In this document: positions 7,966 to 16,170 of the stretch, piece after piece
Layout: each line of letters begins with the position of its first letter
Numbering within the stretch: the first letter of the stretch is position 1
Assembly: GCA_900314215.1 (NCBI GenBank)
Contig: OMUK01000126.1
Span: 1-32,650, forward strand
Source: an uncultured Prevotellaceae bacterium
Lineage (GTDB): Bacteria; Bacteroidota; Bacteroidia; Bacteroidales; Muribaculaceae
Direction: 5' to 3'
Length of the DNA stretch: 32,650 nt
Made by a program: the position numbers and the translations under genes
Notes under the pieces: generated by a model
Database searches by the model: none
What the model saw: the letters and a program-made list of their open reading frames with translations, nothing else
Told to the model about the DNA's origin: nothing

Positions 7966-7973
7966 TATATTTG
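7966..7973 (+). promoter_or_regulatory. secDF promoter (-7 element)
   Basis: TATATTTG matches TAnnTTTG exactly, 75 nt before the secDF ATG. The -33 region is T-rich (ATTTTAG near 7941-7947) without a clear TTG. The leader of about 70 nt ends in an A-rich, SD-poor stretch before the ATG. Confidence 0.6.
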
Positions 7974-8048
7974 CAAGCTGTAAACTCCCCGAGGTTCTGG
8001 GAGGCGATATTGCATTGAAAAAAATTAAACAAAACAAATAATTAACAC

Positions 8049-11000
8049 ATGCAAACTAAAGGTTTTATTAAGGTTATAACCGTTGCATTGATTCTTATCT
8101 GCGCGTTCTACCTTTCGTTCTCGTTTGTGGCCAACCACTACGAGACCCTGGGCGAGGAGCAAGCCATGGCGATGGCCCACATCTCCACCCCCGACATGTC
8201 GAACGCCACTTATAAGAAGGCTTACAACGATTATATGAACAAAATCGAGAAGCAGAAGGTTTGGCTGGGCTACTACACCTTCCAGCAGGTGCGCGAGAAA
8301 CAACTCGGCCTGGGTCTGGACTTGAAGGGCGGCATGAACGTGACCCTGCAAATCTCGGTTCCCGACATTCTGAAAGCGCTGGCCAATCCAGCATCTCAAA
8401 ACAAGAATTTCAATCAGGCTCTGGCCTATGTAGAGAACAACCGCACGGCGCAAGACGACTACGTGAAGTCGTTCTGCGACAGGTTGCAACAACTCGACGG
8501 AGCAAATTATAGAGATCACTTGTTCCAACTCTTCCGCAACGTGCAGAAGGTGAAGGACAACCCCAATGCAAGCGCCAACCAAATCGAGGGCTACCTCAAC
8601 GACGAGGTGAACACGATGGTCGACAACAGCTACAACGTGCTGCGCACCCGTATCGATAAATTCGGTGTGGTGGCTCCCAATATCCAGAAGCTGCAGAGCA
8701 CAGGCCGCATCCTGCTCGAGTTGCCTGGCATCAAGGAGCCTGAGCGTGTGAAGAAGCTGCTGCAAGGTACTGCCAACCTGGAATTCTACGAGACCTACAA
8801 GTGGAGCGAGATTTCGGCTCAGTTCAATGCACTGGCACAGGCTGCCGACAACGGTGAGAGCACTGAGAAGACCGACACCACCGCTGCCAAGGCCGACTCT
8901 ACTGCTGCCAAGGCCGATGCTCCTGCTACTGCACAAGCCAAGCCTGCTGCAGCCAAGAAGAACAACGGCGGCGTGAAACTCACGCAAATGCTGCAAATCT
9001 ACGGCCGCGGCGACTTCTGCGTTGTGGGCGTGGCTGCTGCCAAGGATACTGCCGCTGTCGACAAGATCATCAACGCCTATAGCAAGAAATTCCTGCCCAG
9101 CGACCTGAGACTGCTGTGGACCGTGAAGGCCGACAAGATGCTGGGCGACAAGTTCGGCTTAATCGCCATCAAGACCGGCCCTCAAGGCAAGGCTCAAATG
9201 AACGGCGACGTGGTGACCCAGGCTCAGAGCGAATATGAGCAAATGAAGGGCCAAGTGGTGACCATGAAGATGAACGACGAGGGTGCTCGCCAATGGTCGC
9301 GCCTGACTGGCGCCAACGTCAACCGCCAAGTGGCAGTTGTGCTCGACGACCAAGTTTACTCTTATCCTAACGTGAACGGCCAGATCGACGGCGGCAACAC
9401 CGAGATCTCGGGTAACTTCACTGTGGAGGAGGCCAACGACCTCGCCAACGTGCTGCAATCGGGTAAAATGGTGGCACGTGTCAACATCGCTTCTGAAAGT
9501 GTGATTGGCCCCTCGCTGGGTCAAGAATCGATCAATAAGGGTATGATATCATTCGTTGTGGCTCTCGTGCTGCTGATGATCATGATGATCTCGGTCTACG
9601 GCATGAAGGCCGGCAACATCGCCAACCTGGGCTTGATACTCAACCTGTTCTTCACCTTTGGTATTCTGGCATCGTTCCAGAGCGTGCTCACCCTGCCTGG
9701 TATCGCCGGTATCGTGCTCTCGCTGGGTATGGCTGTGGATGCCAATGTGCTTATCTTTGAGCGTTGCAAGGAGGAGCTGCGCAACGGCAAGAACCTGAAG
9801 GCAGCCATCAAGGATGGTTACAGCAACGCCTTCTCGGCCATCTTCGATGGTAACTTGACGTCAATCATCACAGGTGTGATCCTGGCTTACCTGGGCACGG
9901 GCCCAATTCGCGGTTTCGCCATCACGCTTATCATCGGTATCTGCTGCTCGTTCTTCACTGCAGTGTTTGCTACCCGCCTCGTGCTGGAGAACTTTGTGAA
10001 CAAGAACCGCTTCGGTTTCGGCACAATGACCTTCACCACCAACATGGCCAAGAACTGGATGCAAAACACCCACTTCAACTTCATCGACAAGCGCAAGAAA
10101 GTGGCAATGATCGTTGGAGCTGTGATTGTAGTTATCATCGCACTCTTTGCTACACTGGGCTTGAGCATGGGTATCGACTTCTCGGGTGGCCGCAACTATG
10201 TGGTACAATTCAGCCATCCCGTGTCGACCACCGAGATTCAGAGCGAACTCACCCCGCTGCTGGGCACCAACGGCAGCACCGTGTCGGTGATCACCATCGA
10301 CAACAACACCAAGGTGCGTGTGTCGACCAACTACAAGATATCGAGCAACGACTCTACCGTCGACAACGAAATCATGCAGAAGCTCTACAAGGGCATGAAG
10401 CCCCAGCTGGGCAACATGACCTACAACGAGTTTAGCGTGAGCGATGAGACGCAAGGTGTCGTTTCGCAAGACGTTGTGGGACCTGCCATCGCAAGCGACA
10501 TGGCTTGGGGTGCAACATGGGCCGTGATACTCTCTATCATCGCCATGGGTCTCTACATCTTGCTGCGATTCCGCAACGTGGCCTTCTCGCTGGGTGCCAT
10601 GGCCGCTGTGGCCCTCACGGCATTTATCGTGATTGGCTCGTTCACGTTGCACGGCCTATTCCCGTTCTCAATGGAAATTGACCAGACGTTTATCGCCGCA
10701 ATATTGACTGTGATTGGTTACCAAATCAACGATACCGTGGTGGTATTTGACCGTGTGCGTGAGTACCGCCGCCTCTTCCCGAAGCAAGACGAGAAGGTGC
10801 GCTTCAACAACGCATTGAACTCCACGCTGTCGCGTACGATGATGACCTCACTCTCGACCTTGCTCGTGCTGGTGGTGATCTTCATCCTGGGTGGTGAGTC
10901 GATACGCGCATTCAACTTCGCCATGATTCTGGGTGTGGTGATCGGTACATTCTGCTCGCTCTTCGTGGCATCGCCTATCGCCTACATGCTGGTGGGCAAG

Positions 11001-11051
11001 AAGAACAAGGGCATCGCCGCTGCCGAGGCAGCCAAGGCCAACAAGAAATAA
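8049..11051 (+). CDS. secDF: Protein translocase fusion SecDF
   Basis: Proton-driven partner of SecYEG that pulls exported proteins across the inner membrane. It is 1000 aa, a natural SecD-SecF fusion as in other Bacteroidetes. The SecD half shows a first helix (about 9-29), GLDLKGGMNVTLQ, and the membrane block with IVLSLGMAVDANVLIFERCKEE. The SecF half starts at FIDKRKKVAMIVG, has GIDFSGGRNYVVQF and VIGYQINDTVVVFDRVREYRR, and ends with six helices in total. An Ala/Lys/Thr-rich insert (STEKTDTTAAKADSTAAKAD...) sits at about 275-315 in the periplasmic domain of SecD. The gene is alone in its unit, with its own promoter and a strong terminator. Confidence 0.97.
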   Translation: MQTKGFIKVITVALILICAFYLSFSFVANHYETLGEEQAMAMAHISTPDMSNATYKKAYNDYMNKIEKQKVWLGYYTFQQVREKQLGLGLDLKGGMNVTLQISVPDILKALANPASQNKNFNQALAYVENNRTAQDDYVKSFCDRLQQLDGANYRDHLFQLFRNVQKVKDNPNASANQIEGYLNDEVNTMVDNSYNVLRTRIDKFGVVAPNIQKLQSTGRILLELPGIKEPERVKKLLQGTANLEFYETYKWSEISAQFNALAQAADNGESTEKTDTTAAKADSTAAKADAPATAQAKPAAAKKNNGGVKLTQMLQIYGRGDFCVVGVAAAKDTAAVDKIINAYSKKFLPSDLRLLWTVKADKMLGDKFGLIAIKTGPQGKAQMNGDVVTQAQSEYEQMKGQVVTMKMNDEGARQWSRLTGANVNRQVAVVLDDQVYSYPNVNGQIDGGNTEISGNFTVEEANDLANVLQSGKMVARVNIASESVIGPSLGQESINKGMISFVVALVLLMIMMISVYGMKAGNIANLGLILNLFFTFGILASFQSVLTLPGIAGIVLSLGMAVDANVLIFERCKEELRNGKNLKAAIKDGYSNAFSAIFDGNLTSIITGVILAYLGTGPIRGFAITLIIGICCSFFTAVFATRLVLENFVNKNRFGFGTMTFTTNMAKNWMQNTHFNFIDKRKKVAMIVGAVIVVIIALFATLGLSMGIDFSGGRNYVVQFSHPVSTTEIQSELTPLLGTNGSTVSVITIDNNTKVRVSTNYKISSNDSTVDNEIMQKLYKGMKPQLGNMTYNEFSVSDETQGVVSQDVVGPAIASDMAWGATWAVILSIIAMGLYILLRFRNVAFSLGAMAAVALTAFIVIGSFTLHGLFPFSMEIDQTFIAAILTVIGYQINDTVVVFDRVREYRRLFPKQDEKVRFNNALNSTLSRTMMTSLSTLLVLVVIFILGGESIRAFNFAMILGVVIGTFCSLFVASPIAYMLVGKKNKGIAAAEAAKANKK

Positions 11052-11092
11052 ATAGCTGGATAAATAATAAAACGAATATCCTATACCTTCAT

Positions 11093-11134
11093 AAAGGCGG
11101 TCGTGAAATCAGCTCACGACCGCCTTTATTTTTT
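11093..11134 (+). terminator. secDF terminator
   Basis: A 14-bp stem, AAAGGCGGTCGTGA (11093-11106) with its complement (11114-11127), around a 7-nt loop, followed by ATTTTTT. It begins 42 nt after the secDF stop codon. It is a textbook intrinsic terminator. Confidence 0.92.
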
Positions 11135-11217
11135 GCTGCTCGCAGGCTTTTACAGAGCATAAAGATTGATTTACAAAAAAATTACACTTTTTCACGCTTT
11201 AAGTAGGGTTTTTGTAT

Positions 11218-11225
11218 TACCTTTG
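11218..11225 (+). promoter_or_regulatory. nhaD promoter (-7 element)
   Basis: TACCTTTG fits TAnnTTTG. It gives a leader of about 75 nt before ATG 11308. The -33 region is T-rich (CTTTAAG at 11197-11203) without a perfect TTG. Confidence 0.55.
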
Positions 11226-11307
11226 CAATTGTGAGAAGCAAGGCGCTATCTTGCACGAGATTTCCCCATTATCTATATAAACAACAAAGAATACACATCA
11301 CAACAAA

Positions 11308-12660
11308 ATGTCGACGTTAACACTTGCGATTGTAGTCGTGTTTATTATTGGCTATGCAGGCATAGCTCTCGAGAGCGTAACCCGTGTAAACAAAGCCGCA
11401 GTGGCATTGTTCATGTTTGTCGTGTGCTGGTCGCTCTACATGATAGCCCCCGAGGCCTATGTGCCGGGCGCCAGCGGCATGGACAGCACAACCCTGCTGG
11501 CCACCATCAACGGCATCATCGAGAAGCACCTGGGCAGTACAGCCACTACCCTATTCTTCCTGATGGGAGCCATGACGATTGTGGAGATCGTGGACCAGAA
11601 CGGCGGGTTCAACTTTGTGCGCACAGCCCTCAAGACCAAGAGCAAGCGCAAACTCATGTGGCGCATCGTGTTTCTCACCTTCATCCTGAGCGCCATACTC
11701 GACAACATGACCTCGAGCATCGTGATGGTGATGGTGCTGCGCAAGCTCGTTGCCGACCGCCACGACCGCCTCACATTTGCCTCGCTGGTGATCATCGCAG
11801 CCAACTCGGGCGGCGCATTCTCGCCCATTGGCGACGTAACTACCATCATGTTGTGGAACAAGGGGCTCATCACCTCGCAAGGCGTGATTACCGAGATATT
11901 CATTCCGTCGCTGGTATCGGTCGTGATACCGGCCCTCATCCTTGAGTTCACGCTCAAGGGCAATCTCACTGCTCCCGACGACGCTGTGGTGGCCGAGGCG
12001 CAGGACTTCTCGAGCCTGCAACGCAAAATCATATTCTTTATCGGCGTGGGCGGACTGTGCTTCGTGCCCATATTCCGCTATATCACCAATCTGCCGCCAT
12101 TTATAGGCATCCTGCTCGTGCTGAGCGTGCTGTGGATTGTGATCGAGGTATTCTACCGCAACCTGCACAGCGTGAAGGGCGGCATGTCGCGCCGCGTGTC
12201 GAATGTGTTGAGAAAAATCGACATGAGCACCATCCTCTTCTTCCTGGGCATACTCATGGCCGTGAGCTGTCTCGAGGAGGTGGGCGTGCTCGAGGCTGCC
12301 GGCAAGTGGCTCAACCAGGTGTCGGGCGGCAACCACTACATCGTGACGGGCGCCATAGGCATCATCTCGAGCATCGTCGACAACGTGCCGCTCGTGGCAG
12401 GCTGCATGGGCATGTATACCAACCTGGTAGGCGACTTCGCCTGCGACGGCCTCTTCTGGCAGTTGCTGGCCTACTGCGCCGGCGTGGGTGGCAGCATCCT
12501 CATCATCGGATCGGCCGCCGGTGTGGTGGTGATGGGCCTGGAGAAGATAAGCTTCGGCTGGTATATGAAGCACATCAGCTGGCTGGCCCTGATAGGCTAC
12601 TTTGCCGGAATGCTGTGCTATTTTGCCATCAACACCATGTTGCGCGGCTACCAGCTGTAG
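11308..12660 (+). CDS. nhaD: Sodium:proton antiporter, NhaD type
   Basis: Inner-membrane Na+/H+ antiporter of the ion-transporter superfamily, 450 aa with about 11-13 membrane segments. NhaD features seen are the N-terminal helix and ESVTRVNKAAVALFMFVVCW, then TTLFFLMGAMTIVEIVDQNGGF, the conserved ILDNMTSSIVMVMVLRKL, and NSGGAFSPIGDVTTIMLW, the substrate-path motif. Near the C-terminus, SSIVDNVPLVAGCMGMY repeats the D-N-[MV] pattern of the first half, as expected from the internal two-fold repeat. It is a single-gene unit. Role: sodium and pH homeostasis. It is followed by a REP-like element and no strong terminator. Confidence 0.93.
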   Translation: MSTLTLAIVVVFIIGYAGIALESVTRVNKAAVALFMFVVCWSLYMIAPEAYVPGASGMDSTTLLATINGIIEKHLGSTATTLFFLMGAMTIVEIVDQNGGFNFVRTALKTKSKRKLMWRIVFLTFILSAILDNMTSSIVMVMVLRKLVADRHDRLTFASLVIIAANSGGAFSPIGDVTTIMLWNKGLITSQGVITEIFIPSLVSVVIPALILEFTLKGNLTAPDDAVVAEAQDFSSLQRKIIFFIGVGGLCFVPIFRYITNLPPFIGILLVLSVLWIVIEVFYRNLHSVKGGMSRRVSNVLRKIDMSTILFFLGILMAVSCLEEVGVLEAAGKWLNQVSGGNHYIVTGAIGIISSIVDNVPLVAGCMGMYTNLVGDFACDGLFWQLLAYCAGVGGSILIIGSAAGVVVMGLEKISFGWYMKHISWLALIGYFAGMLCYFAINTMLRGYQL

Positions 12661-12718
12661 CATGCGTCGAATCACAAATTGAATAAACACCAGCGTGTTT
12701 CAGATATTAGGCTAACCT

Positions 12719-12830
12719 GCAGGGGGGGGGACAGTCTTGTGCTGGCCCGCAAACACGGTTCCATTAGATTAACAATCAACGAAATAGGATGTAACATTGT
12801 CGTGGGCCTGCACAAGACCGGCCCCTACAA
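12719..12830 (-). repeat. REP-spacer-REP element, copy B (minus orientation)
   Basis: On the minus strand it opens with a REP-like palindrome (GGGGCCGGTCTTGTGC...GGCCC, 12805-12827). A conserved spacer follows, containing CACGACAATGT and CATCCTATTTC. It ends with a second, inverted and degenerate palindrome (GGGCCAGCACAAGACTGTCCCC, near 12728-12749). The outer 62 bases (12769-12830) match copy A at 15962-16023 with 4 mismatches. It lies after nhaD in non-coding DNA. Paired inverted REPs with a conserved spacer resemble bacterial BIMEs, which are moved by RAYT transposases; none is in the window. Confidence 0.75.
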
Positions 12831-12882
12831 TTCGGTTTAACCAAAGTGGCAGCTGCGCGACTGCGCGATGCGGGATTCTATC

Positions 12883-13221
12883 TTATTGCTTAATTTTACT
12901 GCGGCCTTGTTGCATGAGGTCCTTGAGGCTTGGCCACGACAGGATGGTGAGGGCGATGGCGGCAACCACGTCGACCACCTGCCACAGGTCGCGCCCTAGT
13001 GCCACCTTGGCAAAGGGCTGGAAGAGCAACACCAGGACCACGGCCACCAGGCCGAGCACCGTCTTGCTGCGCTTGAAGAAAATCAAGGCCAGGAAGGCAA
13101 AAATCACCATTGCCACCATCCTAATCAGCGTATAGTAGCCATAAGGCATGGGGAGCAAGCAGAGCAGCAAGGCCACTGCCAGACCCAAGCACACATATGC
13201 AATAGGCTTATCCAGTTTCAT
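12883..13221 (-). CDS. Small membrane protein, DUF6804-like
   Basis: A 112-aa hydrophobic protein with about four membrane segments. ATG 13221 (MKLDKPIAYVCLGLAVALLL) is chosen because it gives a clean first membrane helix; the frame extends upstream to 13389 but that part runs under the tRNA-Arg gene and its promoter and lacks membrane character. The ordered pieces PYGYYTLIRMVAMVIFAFLAL, then LLFQPFAKVALGRDLWQVVDVVAA, resemble small four-helix proteins of the DUF6804 type, with a Y-Y-x-L-R motif and a W-Q-V-[VI]-D motif near the end. Function is unknown. It is divergent from tRNA-Arg. Confidence 0.7.
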   Translation of the reverse strand: MKLDKPIAYVCLGLAVALLLCLLPMPYGYYTLIRMVAMVIFAFLALIFFKRSKTVLGLVAVVLVLLFQPFAKVALGRDLWQVVDVVAAIALTILSWPSLKDLMQQGRSKIKQ

Positions 13222-13328
13222 AGGCACACATTTAGTTTCGCCGGCACTCGCCGGCTGTGAAGGGTAAACAAAGATGCACATTCCCCGGCAATAGTGTGGC
13301 ACAAACCGTGGCGATTGTGGTATTTTAT

Positions 13329-13360
13329 TTTGGGAAATCATAACTTTTGGCGTATCTTTG
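13329..13360 (+). promoter_or_regulatory. tRNA-Arg promoter
   Basis: TTTG (13329-13332), a 20-nt spacer and TATCTTTG (13353-13360) match the Bacteroidetes consensus at both boxes. The tRNA begins 21 nt further on. Confidence 0.7.
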
Positions 13361-13381
13361 TCAACGCAAAACAATAGGGAT

Positions 13382-13456
13382 GTCTCCATAGTTCAATGGA
13401 TAGAACGAAGGTTTCCTAAACCTTAAATCAGAGTTCGATTCTCTGTGGAGATACCA
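13382..13456 (+). tRNA. tRNA-Arg (anticodon CCU)
   Basis: A full cloverleaf: acceptor GTCTCCA with TGGAGAT, D-arm stem GTTC/GAAC, anticodon stem AAGGT/ACCTT with loop TTCCTAA (anticodon CCT), T-arm CAGAG/CTCTG with loop TTCGATT. The discriminator is A and the CCA end is encoded (13454-13456). It reads AGG codons. It stands alone with its own promoter and terminator. Confidence 0.95.
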
Positions 13457-13462
13457 AAGAGC

Positions 13463-13497
13463 AAACTGCAAGCCCAGCCGGGTTTGCAGTTTTTTTT
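13463..13497 (+). terminator. tRNA-Arg terminator
   Basis: An 11-bp stem, A(C)TGCAAGCCC with GGGTTTGCAGT (one G-T pair), around the loop AGCC, then eight T. It follows the CCA end within 10 nt. Confidence 0.92.
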
Positions 13498-13517
13498 CAT
13501 TTATGCACACATGAGGA

Positions 13518-15611
13518 CTAGCGGCGGGTGTTGTTGTTCTGGTAGTCGGTATACTTGTTGCCGCTATAGGTGTTGCGGCCGAAGCCCTGAGAGTTGAACT
13601 CGTCGTCGTCCTCCTGGGTGTCGGTCTTCTTTTGCTCGAGTGAGTCTTTCTTCTGCTCGGGCTTGTTGCGCTTGATCTTGTCGGGCTTCTGCAGGTCGAG
13701 AGCCACCTGATAGATATTCCAGGTTTCCTCGTGGCCCCAGCTCTTGCGCACCTTCAGCTTGTTGGGCCACGGGTAGTAGTACACCTCCTCGGGTTGCTGG
13801 TGCTTGGCATAGTTGCCAGTGTCCCACTTGCCGTTGCCGTTGGCATCAATGGTGAGGCGGGCGTAATACTGGCCGGGGATGAGGTTGTCAAACCGGGCCG
13901 TACCGCCCACCACAGGAGTTGTGCGCACCACCTTCTCGCTGCCATCGAGCAGCTCCACAAAGGCCTTGTCGCCCGAGTTCACGTGAAACACGATGTAGCC
14001 ATAGTCGTCGAGCGACTTCACCTTGAATTTAAACTGCGTGGAGTCGTTGACGTGGCCGTAGATATCGGTCACCGCAGCCGAGTCGACGGTGAGGCGATAC
14101 ACGCCCTCGGGCTCGAGCAGCATGGGCAACTTGTAGCGCATGATTTCATAGGGACCTGCCATCTGCAATCCGGGCGTGCTCACCTTGCTCCACGTGCTGT
14201 CGGCCAGGTCCATTTGCTCCAGCACGACGCGGCTCTGGTCGATGCTCTTGATGGGAGTGTCGAAACTGAAGCTTATGCTGTCGGTCACATCGAGGTTGCT
14301 GCCCGCCTTGGTCAATGCCAGCTTGAACGTGGTGTTTTCCTTCTTCAAGTCGTCGGCCTTCTTCTTGAGGGCGGCGATATCGAGTTCGGCCTCGGTGGGG
14401 TCTTTGCCAGCGGCCACGAGTTTGTCGCGCTGCTCCTGCAATTTCTTCAAGTCCTTCTCGATCGATGCCTGCTCTTTGGCATCCTCCTTAGCCTTCTTGA
14501 GCTCGGCATTGGTGCGCTTAGCCACAAAGTTGATGGTATCGTGGGCATCGGCCACGTTGCCAGCCGAGTCGGTGCGCTGGTAGTGCAGGTCGACCACGAT
14601 GCTGTCGCTCTTGATGAGCGCCGAGTCGGTGATCCAGTAGAAGTTGGAGTCGTTATCCTCGGTGGTCTGCAAGCGGTACCACTCGGCCTCGTGCACGGCA
14701 GGCTTGATGATGTCGAGGCGCGGCGGGGTGCAGGGCCCCGACACTTGCACCATGAGCTTGTTGCGGCTGGGCCGCTCGGTCTTCTTGAGGTAGAGCGGGG
14801 TGTAGTCCTCGTTAAACATGCTGAGCAGCACATTGTCGGGCAAGTACTCCAGGTGCTTGCCAGTGGTGATGGTATCGATGCGGTGGTCGAAGGTGAACAC
14901 CGTGTCTTGCGAGGTGAACGTGGCAACGCTGGGCACAATGATGCTGTCGTAGAAGGCATAGTCCTCGTTGCGGCTCATCTTGTAGTTGTTGTCGAGGTCG
15001 TTGAGGGCAAAGATGTGATAGCGGCCGGGCTTGAGGTTGCGTATCGTGAACTGGCCCTTGTCGTTGGTGCGGCTTATGCGCTCGAGCGGCACGGTGGTGA
15101 AGGCCGAGTCGGCCAGGTCGCTCTCGATGCCCACAACCACGCTTTGCATGGGTTCCAGGTCACGGGCCCGCAGCACGATGCCCGACACCTCGAGGGTGTC
15201 GATCGTGTCGCCCGTCGAGAAAGCGAAGCTGTAGTTCTCGAGGCGGTTGCCCTCGTTGTTGTCCTGAATGGCGTCGCTGAAGTCGATGGTATAGGTGGTG
15301 TTGGGCTTCATCTCGTCGTTAAACTCCACAGTCACGCTCTTGCCCAGATTCTTGATGGTGGGCGGATTCTTCTGCGCCGGCGACACCACCACTTTCTTCT
15401 GCTGGTCCTGCAGGGTGACGATCTCGTCGAAGTTGATTTTCACCTTGTTGCCCTTGAAATTGAGGGTGCCCGGCTTGGGGTCGCTCTTCACCACCACCGG
15501 CGGCGTGTAGTCGCGCGGGCCGCCCTCGGGGCTGCCTATGCTGGCGCACGACCACAGGAGCAGTCCCATGGTCACCGATAGAAACAGATATGTGATGCCA
15601 CGCAAACTCAT
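13518..15611 (-). CDS. Ig-like domain lipoprotein
   Basis: A 697-aa secreted lipoprotein of a type common in Bacteroidetes. ATG 15611 is chosen because it gives a signal peptide ending in a lipobox (MSLRGITYLFLS...LLLWSC, Cys22). The mature part starts ASIGSPEGGPRDYTPPVVVKSDP, followed by a bacterial Ig-like domain (about 40-140: NKVKINFDEIVTL...KPNTTYTIDFSDAIQDNNEGN) of the SbsA type. A carboxypeptidase-like regulatory repeat follows (FTIRNLKPGRYHIFALNDLDNNYKM), then a Lys/Glu/Ala-rich coiled stretch (about 390-425) and a final region with RFDNLIPGQYYARLTIDANGNGKWDTG. Predicted location is an outer or inner membrane lipid anchor; no enzyme activity is suggested. The C-terminus is Asn/Lys/Asp-rich. 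Confidence 0.88.
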   Translation of the reverse strand: MSLRGITYLFLSVTMGLLLWSCASIGSPEGGPRDYTPPVVVKSDPKPGTLNFKGNKVKINFDEIVTLQDQQKKVVVSPAQKNPPTIKNLGKSVTVEFNDEMKPNTTYTIDFSDAIQDNNEGNRLENYSFAFSTGDTIDTLEVSGIVLRARDLEPMQSVVVGIESDLADSAFTTVPLERISRTNDKGQFTIRNLKPGRYHIFALNDLDNNYKMSRNEDYAFYDSIIVPSVATFTSQDTVFTFDHRIDTITTGKHLEYLPDNVLLSMFNEDYTPLYLKKTERPSRNKLMVQVSGPCTPPRLDIIKPAVHEAEWYRLQTTEDNDSNFYWITDSALIKSDSIVVDLHYQRTDSAGNVADAHDTINFVAKRTNAELKKAKEDAKEQASIEKDLKKLQEQRDKLVAAGKDPTEAELDIAALKKKADDLKKENTTFKLALTKAGSNLDVTDSISFSFDTPIKSIDQSRVVLEQMDLADSTWSKVSTPGLQMAGPYEIMRYKLPMLLEPEGVYRLTVDSAAVTDIYGHVNDSTQFKFKVKSLDDYGYIVFHVNSGDKAFVELLDGSEKVVRTTPVVGGTARFDNLIPGQYYARLTIDANGNGKWDTGNYAKHQQPEEVYYYPWPNKLKVRKSWGHEETWNIYQVALDLQKPDKIKRNKPEQKKDSLEQKKTDTQEDDDEFNSQGFGRNTYSGNKYTDYQNNNTRR

Positions 15612-15623
15612 CGTTTTGAGCCA

Positions 15624-15631
15624 CAAAGTTA
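15624..15631 (-). promoter_or_regulatory. Promoter of the Ig-like lipoprotein gene
   Basis: On the minus strand TAACTTTG (15624-15631) matches TAnnTTTG, with TTG at 15654-15656 (22-nt spacing). The -7 box lies only 12 nt upstream of the ATG at 15611, so the leader would be just a few nt. Confidence 0.6.
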
Positions 15632-15961
15632 CTAAAAAGCTCATAGATATCAGCAAGACGGCCCTGTGTTTTTTTGCCAGCGACCGCGCTGCAAGCGCCA
15701 TTTCAGCCGGCCTCGAGCACTGCGCCCACGTCGGCCATGAAGAAATCCTCAAGCGGAATTCCGCCAGTGCCTATTACAACAGCCCTGTCGGGATCGCCTA
15801 ATGTTCAATTATAATATACCAAATGTTCAAATCTCGGTTACAAAATCTTCAAATCTCTTGAGCAAAGAGAATGAGAATTTTTCAGTAACGCGCAATCATT
15901 CAGCCTAAAAAGCATGATTTGGATGACTCATTGGCAATGCCGCCGCCATGGTAAAATCCAC
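15632..15961. other. Non-coding stretch upstream of the lipoprotein gene
   Basis: No gene or RNA is recognised. There are short direct repeats of the type AATGTTCAA (15800-15830) and AAATCTTCAAATCTC, and the run GCCGCCGCCATG at 15941-15955 just before REP copy A; a similar GGCGGCGGCG run lies beside the solo REP at 28.7 kb. In AT-rich DNA, I give these little weight. Confidence 0.4.
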
Positions 15962-16070
15962 TTGTAGGGGCCGGTCTTGTGCCGGCCCACGACAATGTCA
16001 CATCCTATTTCATTGATTATTAAAAGGATGGAACAGTGCGCTTGAGCCAGCACAAAATTGGCCCCAACAG
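15962..16070 (+). repeat. REP-spacer-REP element, copy A (plus orientation)
   Basis: The first palindrome GGGCCGG-TCTTGTG-CCGGCCC is perfect (7-bp stem, 7-nt loop; 15968-15988). The conserved spacer holds CACGACAATGT and CATCCTATTTCATTG, then ATGGAAC, and the second palindrome is inverted and degenerate (GAGCCAGCACAAAATTGGCCCC, 16044-16065). The first 62 bases match copy B at 58 positions, and the second half still aligns (ATGGAACnGTG, GCCAGCACAA). The two copies face opposite ways and enclose 12.8-16.0 kb. Confidence 0.75.
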
Positions 16071-16152
16071 GTTTGTATTTGTTGCGTTGTGGAAGTCAAC
16101 GTTTAAAAAAATCGACATTATTTCCTGCAATCGGAAGACCACGAGAGCCGCG

Positions 16153-16169
16153 CCCTGCCAATTGCAGGG
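16153..16169 (-). terminator. Possible terminator hairpin of the 2-hydroxyacid dehydrogenase gene
   Basis: CCCTGC/GCAGGG stem with a 5-nt loop directly after the stop codon. No U-run follows on the minus strand, so termination is uncertain. Confidence 0.35.
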
Positions 16170-16170
16170 G

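Noticed and set aside
7749-8040. Small frames between ahpC and secDF (7838-8041 plus and 7841-8032 minus)
   Set aside because: They overlap the secDF promoter and each other; no start signal or family resemblance.
12685-12700. AAACAC-CAGC-GTGTTT hairpin after nhaD
   Set aside because: Only a 6-bp stem and no U-run; too weak to call a terminator.
13244-13259. GCCGGCACTCGCCGGC mini-palindrome near the DUF6804-type gene
   Set aside because: It resembles the REP core only by GC content; it lacks the TCTTGTG loop and spacer.
13731-15581. Plus-strand frame of 616 codons opposite the lipoprotein gene
   Set aside because: Antisense shadow: no family motif, biased Val/Gly/His content, and it lacks a promoter; the minus-strand gene has a lipobox and Ig-like domain.
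15649-15662. 14-base match (ATCAGCAAGACGGC) with the terminal inverted repeat at 60-73
   Set aside because: Flanking bases do not match and one such short match could occur by chance; it also overlaps the lipoprotein promoter region. Not enough to call a third repeat copy.
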